Below, in pieces: positions 35,401 through 46,200 of a stretch of DNA of 64,000 nucleotides. Source of the DNA: Apophysomyces variabilis (taxonomy: Eukaryota; Mucoromycota; Mucoromycetes; Mucorales; Mucoraceae); the NCBI GenBank assembly GCA_002749535.1, contig MZZL01000391.1, positions 372,455 to 436,454 on the forward strand, read 5' to 3'. A program made the position numbers and the translations under genes. Position 1 is the stretch's first letter. Each line of letters begins with the position of its first letter. The notes beneath the pieces are model-generated. The model did no database searches. It was not told where the DNA came from and worked only from the letters and a program-made list of their open reading frames with translations.

Positions 35401-36119
35401 TTGTAATTTCATTATAGAAGTAATCTTTGCAGGAAGTCAATAGTTCGGTTACTAATCAAACAATGACTGATACGGACCTGCCTTTTGTTTTTGTCCCCAA
35501 AGGGTAAGTTGACTTCTCAGTTCCTTGAGCAGATTGGTTACCATCTTTTTGCTGTCATGACGACATCAGTGGATCCCTAATGGATTGCTCATATTTTACC
35601 TCATTTCAGCGTCAGCAATAATAAAGTTATTCTGTAAACCAGCTTCCGCGCTATGTCTGCGTAAAAACCGAGCGCATATAGAATGAAAGGTTCCCATAAC
35701 CAATTTGTTGCATGTCTTTTCGCCAAGTAATTCTGGTCCTTGTAAGCGCTCTTTCATTTCCTTAGCCGCTTTGTTGGTAAACGTAACCACAACAATACGC
35801 GAAGGGTTCACTTTCTTTTCTAGAACTAGCCATGCCACACGGGATGTCAAAACTATAGAGCTAATCAGTCCTTGATTTCTTAATAGCGCTTCGCGAACCA
35901 ACCTCGCGTTTTTCCGGATCCAGGCCCTGCGAGGATTTGCAATGACTTTGCTTCTGATTCTACAGCTTGAAGCTGGACAGGATTTAACTTTTGCAAGAAT
36001 TGTGAGTTGCTCATGAATCTTGTTTGCCGGAGATCGTTGTAAAGCTGTTTCCAAAGGAAACAGCGACTCCCTTTATTCACCGCTCGATTTGGAAATCTTT
36101 CCATAATTCGATGCAGCAT
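32446..36119 (-). CDS. UvrD/Srs2-type SF1A 3'-5' DNA helicase, 17 exons
   Basis: Minus-strand exons 36119..35903, 35852..35600, 35551..35478, 35424..35309, 35269..35228, 35182..35093, 35039..34961, 34905..34750, 34704..34466, 34412..34086, 34040..33877, 33821..33734, 33677..33644, 33598..33517, 33465..33431, 33387..33147, 33070..32446 (953 aa). Motifs in order: Q motif LNPVQLQAV, Walker A AGPGSGKTR, Ia VVVTFTNKAAKEM, II VDEFQDTN (split by an intron), III DPDQSIFGWRNA, IV LEENYRST, V MTLHTAKGLEWP, VI LLYVGITRAKC. This is the PcrA/UvrD/Srs2 set. Srs2 removes Rad51 filaments and limits recombination. The C-terminus (~740-953) is Ser/Lys-rich and not conserved. The start is uncertain: MSNSQFLQK (36014) would give the usual N-terminus, whereas the upstream ATG adds a 35-residue basic extension. 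Confidence 0.9.
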
Positions 36120-37180
36120 GGATCGTTCGGTATTGCAAAAGATGGTTTCTTATTCGGTTTCTATCTTTCTTGTGGGATTCAAAACAATAGTATGATTGAT
36201 GCGCGATATCAAAGCAAAGCCAACAAGTCATTTGCACTACTTACCCTACGTCACAACGATGGATACATTTGGATAAAACGACACAAAAAACGATCATGTT
36301 GATGATTACGGCAGAGTCCAAGCGTTAATCAGTCATGCTAAATAGTGTCCCACTTGGCCTTTATCGCAAATGATTATTTTTTTTTTCTATTTATCATATT
36401 GAACGTATCAGAAGAGCCTGAGGCGGAGGTCTTATTCTACAATCTGCTTGTGAAAAGAAACAAGGAGCATTTCAAACATACCATTCTTTACTTTTGTGTC
36501 AATGTTTCTGTCCAGAACAAGATCGATTGACTTAAGTACTGAGGAAATCATGGATTGAGTGCAATTACGACCATCAATTGGTAGCTGAAGTTGCAGAATC
36601 AGTAAGCTGATTAGGAACTGAACGCGCGTTACGGAGATTTACATGGGTGCTGTTAATGCCGAAACGAGGAACCCGTCGCGTATCGTGTGGAGATAAGAAC
36701 AAAAGCACTTTATCATTGTTGCAAGGGGAGTGTATGCGTTGCCATCAGCACTCGGTAGAGCATATCACTTCCTGTGCTCGAGTGAATTTGAAGTTCGAAG
36801 GCGTATATTGCACAATGACACATAAAGACAGCCATTCACATAATACATACGATTTGATACATGCCCCTAAAGCAGCATTGGGACAATCTCAGGCACGGGA
36901 TATGCACAATCCGTAGGAAAGTTTCCTCGGTCTTTTAGTTGGGACGAGCAAAGACTCCAAGATTGTAATTCATCCGCTTACGACAGTTCACAAGTACTTT
37001 GCTTATCAAGGCAGACTGAAATATCAAAGAGCAAAGATTTTACAAAAACAATGGCCTCAATAGCAGCAGCCTAAGAAGAGACGAGAAGGCCTTCGCTGGG
37101 ATATCGAGCTTAGATGAACAGTTTCCTGGCTTCTTCTGCGATATCAGAACGTTCACCCTCGTTGTTTTTGCATTCCTTTC
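36120..37180. other. Helicase promoter and unassigned accessory sequence
   Basis: A plus-strand open stretch at 36647-36916 (ATG at 36654; includes CMRCHQHSVEHITSC) has a Cys/His-rich look but no flanking exons or recognised family. Considered unassigned. Confidence 0.3.
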
Positions 37181-37805
37181 TTAGCCCCAGGAATTATGCG
37201 GTTCATACGCTTCGAAAACTCTCCAATGTTGACGCACGTTACCTAGAACTGCTTCGCTGACGGATATTACCCTTTGCTCGACTACCGTATTCATGCAAGA
37301 CATTAATCGGTATTCCGCCGCTTTCCAAGCAGTTCGGGCGCTTTCACCGAGAAGCATTATGAAGTGTATTTCTTTGCTCTTTTTGAATAATAAAACATTC
37401 AATTTTCTGAGGAAACCTACTTCAGCAGGATGGTGGTTGACTTTTCCCAAGCGCAGTAAAATGGTTTCTGTGCTGCTTACAAGACGAGAACAGGCAAAGA
37501 CGGCTGCCAAAAATACATCAAAGGTTGTTATTTTTACTACAAACAATATGTTCAAAAACTAATGGTAAATTCACTCCGTTGTCCTCAGCAGAATGCAAGA
37601 AGTTCTAGGAGTGCACGAACCTCACGTACAACACCACCGGTGTCCATTTGTTTGACGGAGTAGTGGCCGCAATTAAGGATGAATTCCAATGCTGCTAAAT
37701 GGTTAGCTTCGTGGACTAATTCCAAGTACGTAGTTCTTTAGCAATGGCATTAAAGTATGTGTCGTCTTGGAGTGCGCGCATTTTGTTGCGAGAAGTAACA
37801 ATCAT
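37181..37805 (-). pseudogene. Frameshifted gene remnant, family unknown
   Basis: Minus-strand reading begins MIVTSRNKMRALQDDTYFNA (37805) and runs to ELRTW, then continues only after a frame change as ELVHEANHLAALEFILNCGH and REVRALLELLAF. After a possible intron ending TTTTTGGCAG it resumes as AVFACSRLVSSTETILLRLG and NHHPAEVGFLRKLNVLLFKK, and ends HWRVFEAYEPHNSWG. The protein-like, helix-rich text and clean stop suggest the C-terminal part of a once functional gene. The change of frame near 37728 has no splice site to explain it. The family is not recognised. It sits next to the Fanzor-like remnant in the pocket between the helicase and TAF1. Confidence 0.45.
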
Positions 37806-38004
37806 TTGCTATAGCTATATTAACGAGTATACAGCCTCGCTACGCTTGAGCAGCTAAAGACGCAACTGAGCTTTGTGTTATTCAAATTGATATCTCACCT
37901 CGGCCGACCCGCATGTGTTGCGTGGGGTTTATCCCCGCAACTTGTTTTTTTCTTTCTAATGAATTCTGGCGGCCTGGTATTTTCATGATGCGCTTGGTAT
38001 ATCG

Positions 38005-38364
38005 CTAGCCGCCTAATTTTCTACTACTATTCAAATCGCGGTTCCACACAGTACTGCAGATTTTGCATTTGAGTACTGCGTGTAACGATTGAGACAGGGA
38101 TCGTTTGACGTTCGTTAAACTTTCCCGACCACAGTTGGAGCATATTTTCCACGTTTTTTACTCATCGATCTGTATTATTGCACAGGAATCTCGCTTTTCT
38201 TTCTCCTTTAGCTTGCGGTAGATTGTCGACACCACACCCGTCCTTTGTCCTCGCAATGTGTTGAAGAACACGGCGTTTCCAAATGCAATGAGTGATGTTT
38301 TCTCGGATCTAGTAGGAGTGGCTTTTTGTATAATAGATTTCCGTTTACATCGCGATTGCGCCAT
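38005..38364 (-). pseudogene. Broken Fanzor/TnpB-like RNA-guided nuclease, C-terminal RuvC-III and zinc ribbon
   Basis: The minus strand from 38364 reads KTSLIAFGNAVFFNTLRGQR, then STIYRKLKEKEK, then IIQIDE and an in-frame TAA at 38160-38158, immediately followed in the same frame by KTWKICSNCG, about 20 residues, LKCKICSTVWNRDLNSSRKL, and a stop at 38005. The order (small-residue strand, helix, x-x-D-E-[F/Y]-x-T-S, C-x2-C ... C-x2-C, W-N-R-D-x-N-x-x-x-N) is the OrfB zinc ribbon and last RuvC segment of TnpB and its eukaryotic relative Fanzor. The stop replaces the aromatic residue after the catalytic Asp-Glu. The N-terminal domain and the first two RuvC segments are absent upstream, so this is a decayed fragment. 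A 7-1-7 inverted repeat (38451-38465) lies about 90 bp upstream. Confidence 0.75.
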
Positions 38365-38994
38365 TAGATAGATAGATATTTTCTTTTATATACAGCTTTT
38401 CAATCATTAGATACAAAATAAAATGATCACCACTTAATCATCCTAAGGCAGATCGAAATTCGATCGATATTATGATAAAATTGTCAGTTTCTTCTACTGT
38501 CGTAGAATGGTTAGCAGAGGGAAATTGGACTAATTGTGTCTACTGGAGCGTTAATAACGCTTGGACTTAGCCGGTGCTCTTTTTCCCTAAGCATCCATTC
38601 ACTCTTAAAGTCAGATTTTAAAAGTACTAATTTTTTAGCCTAAAGTGATTTCATTGTAGGAGCCATTTATGGCGGACAGTGATGTGTCAGCCAATACCTG
38701 CGTTATAGAGTTCACAAACCGTATAGGACCATCTTATATCTACTTTTCAAGGAGCAAATTAGTGGAAATATGCTATCCAGCCCATTTGTTCAACATGAAA
38801 CTCGGGCCCGAGGGCTGCTTTTTTCCGACTATTAGGCACAGGGAGGCATCGTCTCAGGCACACTGATCCAATGTGAATATCTCAGTGACGTTTTTGTTGA
38901 CGTCATCCGGATAAGAATTTCCGCTGGACTTGGGCGAATCTGGGTCTTTTTCTCTCTGTGCTGAATCGGCCATTTGCAATAAGTGATATGCAAA
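38365..38994. other. TAF1 promoter region
   Basis: 630 bases. It holds an inverted repeat, GATCGAA-n1-TTCGATC, at 38451-38465. A 65-codon plus-strand ORF at 38669 ends before TAF1 and has no recognised family. Not called. Confidence 0.35.
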
Positions 38995-41900
38995 ATGTCA
39001 TTAACAGGATACCTGTTTGGCAATGTGGATGAACAAGGACGTCTAGACAATGATTTGGATGAGGTAATGTTGCCGCGGAGATCTTCTAGTTCTGGTCTGA
39101 TAGATACTTTTATTTTGTTAGGATCTTAAAGAGACACTTCAAAGAGTCGATTCCGGTGTTATTTCGAAAATCTTCAGTAATGACACGTTTGGTTTGGATC
39201 AGGAAACAAAGGACGAAGACGAGGACGAAGGGCCTACGGAGCAAGTGCGACCTCAGCCTACTGCTCATGCTTCCGACGCCATTGATTACTCCGATTTCAA
39301 TGAAGCTGTTCCTGACGATGCCATGTTCTCAGACAAATATTATCAACGTGGAATGAGTGTACTGCAGAGAAAATTACCTCGATCACGGCTAAGTATGGTC
39401 AGCGACAATTATGACGAGGAGGAAGAGGAAGAAGAAACACAGGCGCCCATACAACAGGTGTCTCATCCTACTGCACCATCAAGCATGCCTGTCATTCCCA
39501 GCACAACCATTGCCGACACAGCTGCTGCGCCTACATCCCGAGAAAGCATCGATATTACGAAGCTGTTTCCTTCTTTTGAAAAAGGAAAGATTCTCAAGTT
39601 TTCGGATCTTTTCATGACGAAGTTGAAACGACCACCAAAGTTGCAAATGCATAACAGACAAGGTAATAAGCTAGATTATTGAAACGTAACTGGAATGACT
39701 GTGGAAATAGTCATATTTGGATATGGCTACGAGTACGAAGTTGAGCGGGACGACCGAGTATTGTTTACGAGGGCGAAAAAGACAGATCGGCTGCGGACCG
39801 AGATAGGTCGGGCGCCTATAAAACGACGGAAAATTGAAGTAGACGAAGAGGAATATATTGTCACCAGCGAATCCGATAATGAGGATGATGAGGATGATCT
39901 GGGAGAAAATGCGGCAACAGTACGTGATGCGTGTCATAGAACGACATTCAATACTGATATGAGGGAATGCATATAGGCTTCTGCCGAAGATATTGCAAAG
40001 TTAAACATCGACGATGATAAAATGTACCATTCGGTAATGCTGGATCAATGGGAAGACCGAATAAAATGGGGTGATGACAGTGAAGATACAGGGTATGTTT
40101 TTTTTCAGCAACCGAAAGACCAACTCATTAATCCTTGCATTTACAGGGATGAAAGTGTACGAGGAGAGGTATGGTAATTATGAATGACAGGAAGTAACGC
40201 TAACCACCTAATATCACGCAGGAAACATATGTGGAGATTAAACATATTAATCGGCAACTTGACGAAGGAGATTGGGAGGATGCAATCATTTGGGATAAGG
40301 AGCGGCCGAATGCCAACTTTATGAAGATATCGTTGGATCTGAATGATCCTTACATGCTGTTTGATTGTGAAGAAGTTGAAGCCACCAAGGCACAATTAAT
40401 GATTGAACCTAAGCATGTGAAAAAGGGTCGTAAACCCTTGCCAAAACCCTTGCCAAAGGTATTTCATTCTGCTACTGCTTCATAAATTTGCTGAATACGT
40501 ACTGTTTGTCTAGATCCCTATCATTTACCAAGTTGATACGGAACCACATAGCAAATTCCCGCTTAATAGATTTAATCTATCGAACGATAAGTATTACATA
40601 TCCGATTACACTGGCCGCCTTGTTCGCGTGCGACAAACATTCGGTCAATTGGTGGTTCAACATGCTTTACCAGCCTTAAGATTGCATCCCGTATTCGTAA
40701 GTAGCAATGAACAGAAGTTAAATGTGTCTCACATGCATACTAGTACAAGACCAAACTGTCCAAGGCTGAACTACGTTCGTTCCATCGGCCGCTAATACAA
40801 CTACCTGTTGGGACTGATATACAATTTTCTCGCGTCAAAATCAGCAAAAAGAGGAAGAAAGACAAGAAAAAGGGATACGCGGATGCAATGCGCAGTACCA
40901 AGGATCTCTCTTTGAAGGATAATTCTCCATTTGTGCTGTTGGAATACTCGGTACTAGCAATATGGACACGATCGTTTGAGTTTTACTAACTGCCACGTGT
41001 AGGAAGAACATCCACATATTATCTCCAACATGGGAATGGGGACACTAATTATAAATTACTACAGGAAAACTGAGCCCAAGGACGAGTTTGTCCCATCTGT
41101 AAGTCTGAGCTATCTATTAGTTATGGTTATGCTGATATCAGAATGTAGAGCGATATCGGAGAGCCATTTGTATTGGATATTGGGGATACATCTCCGTTTA
41201 TGAATTTCGGAAATGTGGAACCAGGGCAGCAGATACCCGTCTTGTACAATAACCTTATCAGAGCCCCCTTGTTCCGCCACGAAGTGAAGCAAACAGATTT
41301 CCTGCTAATCAAGAGCACATATAAGGGACACGTCAAATATTATATTCGTGAGATTCCGGCGCTATTTGTGATAGGTCAGACATATCCTGTGCAAGAAGTA
41401 CCCGGACCACATTCGCGAAAGGTCACAACGACCATCAAAAACCGTTTGCAAGTTGTCGCATACAGGCTGATAAAGAAAAGCCCGTTGTACAGATTGAAGA
41501 TGAGCAAGCTCTCCCAGAAATTTCCTGAATACTCAGATATTCAGATTCGGCAACGTCTTAAGGAATTCTTAGAATTTCATAGGCGTAATAAAGATGGTGG
41601 TGGTGGATATTGGAAAACAAGAGGTGGAGGGGAGCCACCGTCGGAGGAAGATCTACGAAAAATGGTGACACCCGAAATGGTATGCTTATATGAGAGTATG
41701 CTTGTCGGTGAACGTCATTTGCAAGATCTTGGTTACGGCGATGTGAATGATGACGATGAGACGGGCGACGGAGATTCGAAATTGGAAGTGGAGCAGCAGT
41801 TAGCGCCATGGTTTGCTACTCGAAACTTTATCAATGCCAGCCAAGGCAAGGCCATGTTGAAGTTGTATGGTGCCGGTGATCCAACCGGTCGTGGCGAGGG

Positions 41901-43233
41901 TTTTAGTTTCATTCGTGTTTCTATGAAAGACATCTTCTTGCGTGCAGGAGAATCGGCAGAAGAGAAATTAGGTATTTGATACGGTATTAATGTGAGACTT
42001 CAATTAACATGGATAATGGAACAGCGCAAATCGAAGCCCGGCCAAAGAGTGCACACAGATACAATGTTGCCGAACAACAGCAGATCTATCGAGAAGAGGT
42101 AAGTTTCTTTGTCTTTTCACCTTATGGTATCTTTCTAAACGTTTTACCTAGATTGCACGTATTTGGAAGGCTCAATTAGAATCGCTTGCAAATCCAGTCG
42201 AGCCAACCCTATCAGATAATGAAGCGGAGGATGACAGTGAAGCTGATGTGGATCATGTCGACAGTCCAATGGTACGTATAGGTCAAAAATGTTTAGCAAA
42301 GGTTTGACGTATTTCCAGGCTGATTTAGACTGGAATCGACGGGGTATATCACCTTCTCCTGGTACACCGTCATTCGGAAGGCGTTTCGAACGTGCACCTT
42401 CAGAGAGCGTGGATGATGATGAAATGTCTGTTAGTTCCCGCACAAGTTATCATATGAATAATCCAAACAAGTTTTTGGTTATTCGACGATTGATTCGACA
42501 GAAGAACGGAGAAAAAACTTGGCAACAAGAAGTTGTGCGCGATCCGGTGGTGATTAAATCTTATCTGCGACAAAGACAGATGATTGAAGAAGAGGCAACA
42601 AGGTACGCGTAGTTAAAGAGACAAGAGAATTTTTGCACTGACCAATTCAAATTTAGTGCTGAAGCGCTAGAACCTACGGATGACGCGGAGAAGAATGCTC
42701 GCATGAAGAAACGCATTCAGGATCAGCTAGCCAAGTTAAAACGCAACGCAGAACGACGCCGCCAGCGACAGCTAGCGAAGCAAGCCGCTCTCGCCGAAAA
42801 CCCTGTGTTGGGTCTCATCCGAGGCAAACGCGAAGGTGCTATGGTAAGTCATATTATCCATGATCAAAGAAAAACTCATAGAGCCTGTACCTAGCGACGG
42901 TGTGGTAACTGCGGTCAGCTTGGTCATATGAAGACAAACAAGAATTGTCCAATGTTTAACGTAGCCAACAACATTAATCCGCCAGCACAACCGCCACCGG
43001 GGGTAAGTAAAACACACATTTAACATATAGTTTCATTTACTAACCTTGAATTATATTTCACGCTACTCGAATGAATCTTGCGTCCACTGGAGGATCAAGT
43101 TGATGTAAGTAAAATGTACTGCCCGCATAACTCATTCACTCATGACGCATATTGTCTTATTCTTTAGCGCAAACTTGGTTCTTTTCATGGACGCAATATT
43201 TATTTGAGAGTAGCGCAAAATATAATTCAATAA
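38995..43233 (+). CDS. TAF1: TFIID subunit TAF1 (fungal type, no bromodomain)
   Basis: Exons 38995..39063, 39122..39662, 39711..39919, 39977..40092, 40147..40168, 40222..40458, 40514..40696, 40744..40950, 41003..41098, 41149..41971, 42025..42098, 42152..42271, 42319..42602, 42657..42843, 42895..43002, 43093..43104, 43168..43233 (1117 aa). The N-terminus GYLFGNVDEQGRLD matches the TAF1 N-terminal (TBP-inhibiting) region. An acidic linker is followed by KGKILKFSDLFMTKLKRPPK and the large DUF3591 core (ISNMGMGTLIINYYR; PGQQIPVLYNNLIRAPLFRH; HSRKVTTTIKNRLQVVAYRL). Near the C-terminus a zinc knuckle, CGNCGQLGHMKTNKNC, is present. TAF1 is the TFIID scaffold at Pol II promoters. The length is close to yeast Taf1 (1066 aa), and as in yeast no bromodomains follow. 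Exon 16 is 12 nt and exon 5 is 22 nt. The end is slightly less certain because of the microexon. Confidence 0.93.
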
Positions 43234-46200
43234 ACATTAGGACTCTTAAAGCATCCAAGCGTCGCAACAGAGTCACTGCCATTCTTGATAGTATCAGAAA
43301 ATTCTCGAAGACTTCGAGCTATGTATTACCCTATACACTGAATAAGTGACCAAATAGGAAGTTGAAAAAATTGAGGAAAATATACAAATCGTATAGGAGA
43401 ACCGGCAAAGACGAAAAACGTAATTTCCATGTATGGGATCAACCGTTAAGAGTGCTTCCAACATAGACAGTCGCAACCGGCAGTGTAATTGAATGGGCCA
43501 CATGGAACAGTTTGGTAAGTTTGTTAAGGAGCATTCATTAATTTGGGTCCACCTGTATGTTTGTTCGGCTGCACATATTTTGGCGCTACATAGCCTTGTT
43601 GGAGACGTGTGCATATAGCAAGAATCATTCGAATCACCTAACAAATATTTGTGCTGTAAAGTGCTTGAATAACTTTGCTCTTTGCTGCGATGGGTTCTTT
43701 TTCATGCGTTCAAGCGGGAAATTTGTGAACTTTAACTTATCTTTAATTGTCCGTTAGCATTGCTTGATAGTCATACTGAATGAGCCATGTTGTTCAAAAA
43801 AGAAATAAAGAAATAACAAATCCATGTTATCCACCTTCCACCTTAGCCTTAATCTTCTTTTCTTTTTTCTGTTCTTCTAGTAAGTGTTAGGATGGATCGG
43901 GAAAGAAGACTTAGGCATCAATTTGCCAGGGATTAAATTGAAAGGAATACAAAGACCAAGCGTAACTTCTAGGATTCACCGGGAAAACTGTATTCGGAAT
44001 GTGATCCGGAAAAGGAGATCTAAAACCAAAAACGAGAAAAAAATAAAGTAAGCGAGGCATCTTGAAAATGTATGAGCCTTACTTACGAATGGGCTCTTGC
44101 AGCATCCTGTACGGTGATGACCGATGTGCAATTTTACAGTTGAGCGAGCATACTAGCAGGGGGTTTTGCCAAAAAAAACGGTCTATAAAGAGGAAATGTT
44201 TCGGCTGCACATCTACGTCATGCTTGTGTATTTGTTCTCACAAAATCATACACACATGGCCATGCCAATTTCGGGTTCAAGTCAAAGCTCTGCATTTGAT
44301 CAAAGCGCACTTGGTTTGTGAGGCTTAGGTATATGAAAAATAAAAAATTTGGTCCTCTCTTTTATGCATGTCTGTCATAAAGAACGTTATTACCAGTAAT
44401 GTCTAACGTATACAGATTGCTTTATATTCCAGTACATTCTCTTTATCACCTTAAGGATCCTGAAGGGTATATTTGTTGTTGTTTACATATGATGTGATCA
44501 TGATCTTTATTTACTATGAGCGTATTAAAGTTTATAGGCCTGCCGAAAAGCCCTGCCCTGAATGGTTGCGGAAGATGACATAGAGTTCATCCTTAAATCA
44601 ACCTAAATAGACAGAGTCTAGACAAGAATGGCTGCTCTATCATAAGTACCGGATTCATTTTGAAATCGAACTTTCTGACATTGCAGGTTTCTACTACGGA
44701 AATAGAAAAACAATCTACTAACAACGTGTCGCCGAAGGTTTCCAATTTTTTTTTTTTTGGCTTATATAACATACCTGTAAAAACTAGCATATTGATCCTG
44801 TTTTTGCTTTGAAAAGGATACTCTGTAACTCTATTGCTTGGTAGTTTTGACTATATGATATATGATCTTTTCCGGATAGTTGGCGACCAGAGTGTTGCCA
44901 GCACCCTATCAGCGCCGCTACAGAGAATGTAAATCATGGGTAGCCAGAAAGGACGGATAAGGGTTCATTCAGCTACTTTCTTTGTCTGGTTGTAATGCAT
45001 GTACTTCTTTTCACTTAACGAACAATAGTCTATCAGGCGCCACTTCCTAAACGAGGATTGAAACGATTTCATGTTCGAGAATATGTGAGCAATTGGTACA
45101 TGCAGGTAACTGATACAACTCCCAACTAAACCGTTCCAGTATATAGAAATGAGATCGCGAAGCACATTCGGATATCATAACGCATGCTTTACTCGTACAA
45201 AAACGATTGATTTCCTGTTATATCGCTATGCGGCGTTCACCATAGGATATAGTCAAGATGCACCGGGAGACTCTTACATCATTTGTTCATGGAATTGTTG
45301 GCTGCAGTGTCGGCATCACTTTACTTTCTTATACTTACCGAGCAATAGTACCATGAGGGAAGGGTGGGTGAGAGCCGTCAAATATAGTAGGGTCTTGTAC
45401 TTGCCCTTGCGCCAATCAAAAAGCGGAGCGCCCAATCATTGGGAAATTCTTGTATTACATCATAGATTTTTTTTGTTTTTGTTTCCGCCATCTTTGTCCA
45501 TCTGGTGTTATTGAATGGGATTGTTGTTTTCCAAAGCCCGATATCCGTAACTCGGCTTCTTCTCTTCCGATGCTTGATGATCCACAGTGCTTTAGCTTTG
45601 CTAGACCTGTTCAGGATATAAGACTGATATTGCATGGGAACGTTTAAATGTTATGTCTTTATTTTTTTTGCTATGAAACAAGCAAGTATAAGGCACTTGA
45701 CAACCATGCCCTGGTTCCCGCAAAATCGGAACGGTCCCCTGTATCGGAGTGAAAGTGAGCGGACTGTTTTCTTTTCGAGTAATCGCGATATAGACATCTA
45801 TAGTCATGCTTTTTTATCGAAAAAAGCTTATTGGCTGAGCAGAACACATCATAGCGTTAGGACGGATGTAGAGAGCGAAAAGGAATCACAGTGATCCCGC
45901 AGGTCGTTTCATGTCCGTCCCGCGTCCCTTCTTTACCAAATATTGAAGCTCAACCCCTTTTTTCCTCCCCTGATCTTCTAGAACGTAACTAACTCACAAA
46001 CATGCTATCATATCAAGTTCGTGATAATAAAGAGTGTCACGTTGTTGGCCATATGACGTGCAAGAGAAATACTCATCTCATGTGTGTCCTCTTACCTTCT
46101 GACAGTTTTGAAAACGGTGACTCATGAATCATCTCTATGTCACAAAAAGATCTACACTTCTCTTTCGTTGGGATTCGGTTTTCATAGCGAAAATCTGAAG

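Noticed and set aside
36647..36916. Cys/His-containing plus-strand ORF as a possible zinc-finger gene
   Set aside because: Cysteine spacing fits no finger I know, and no splice partners or stop context were found. Left unassigned.
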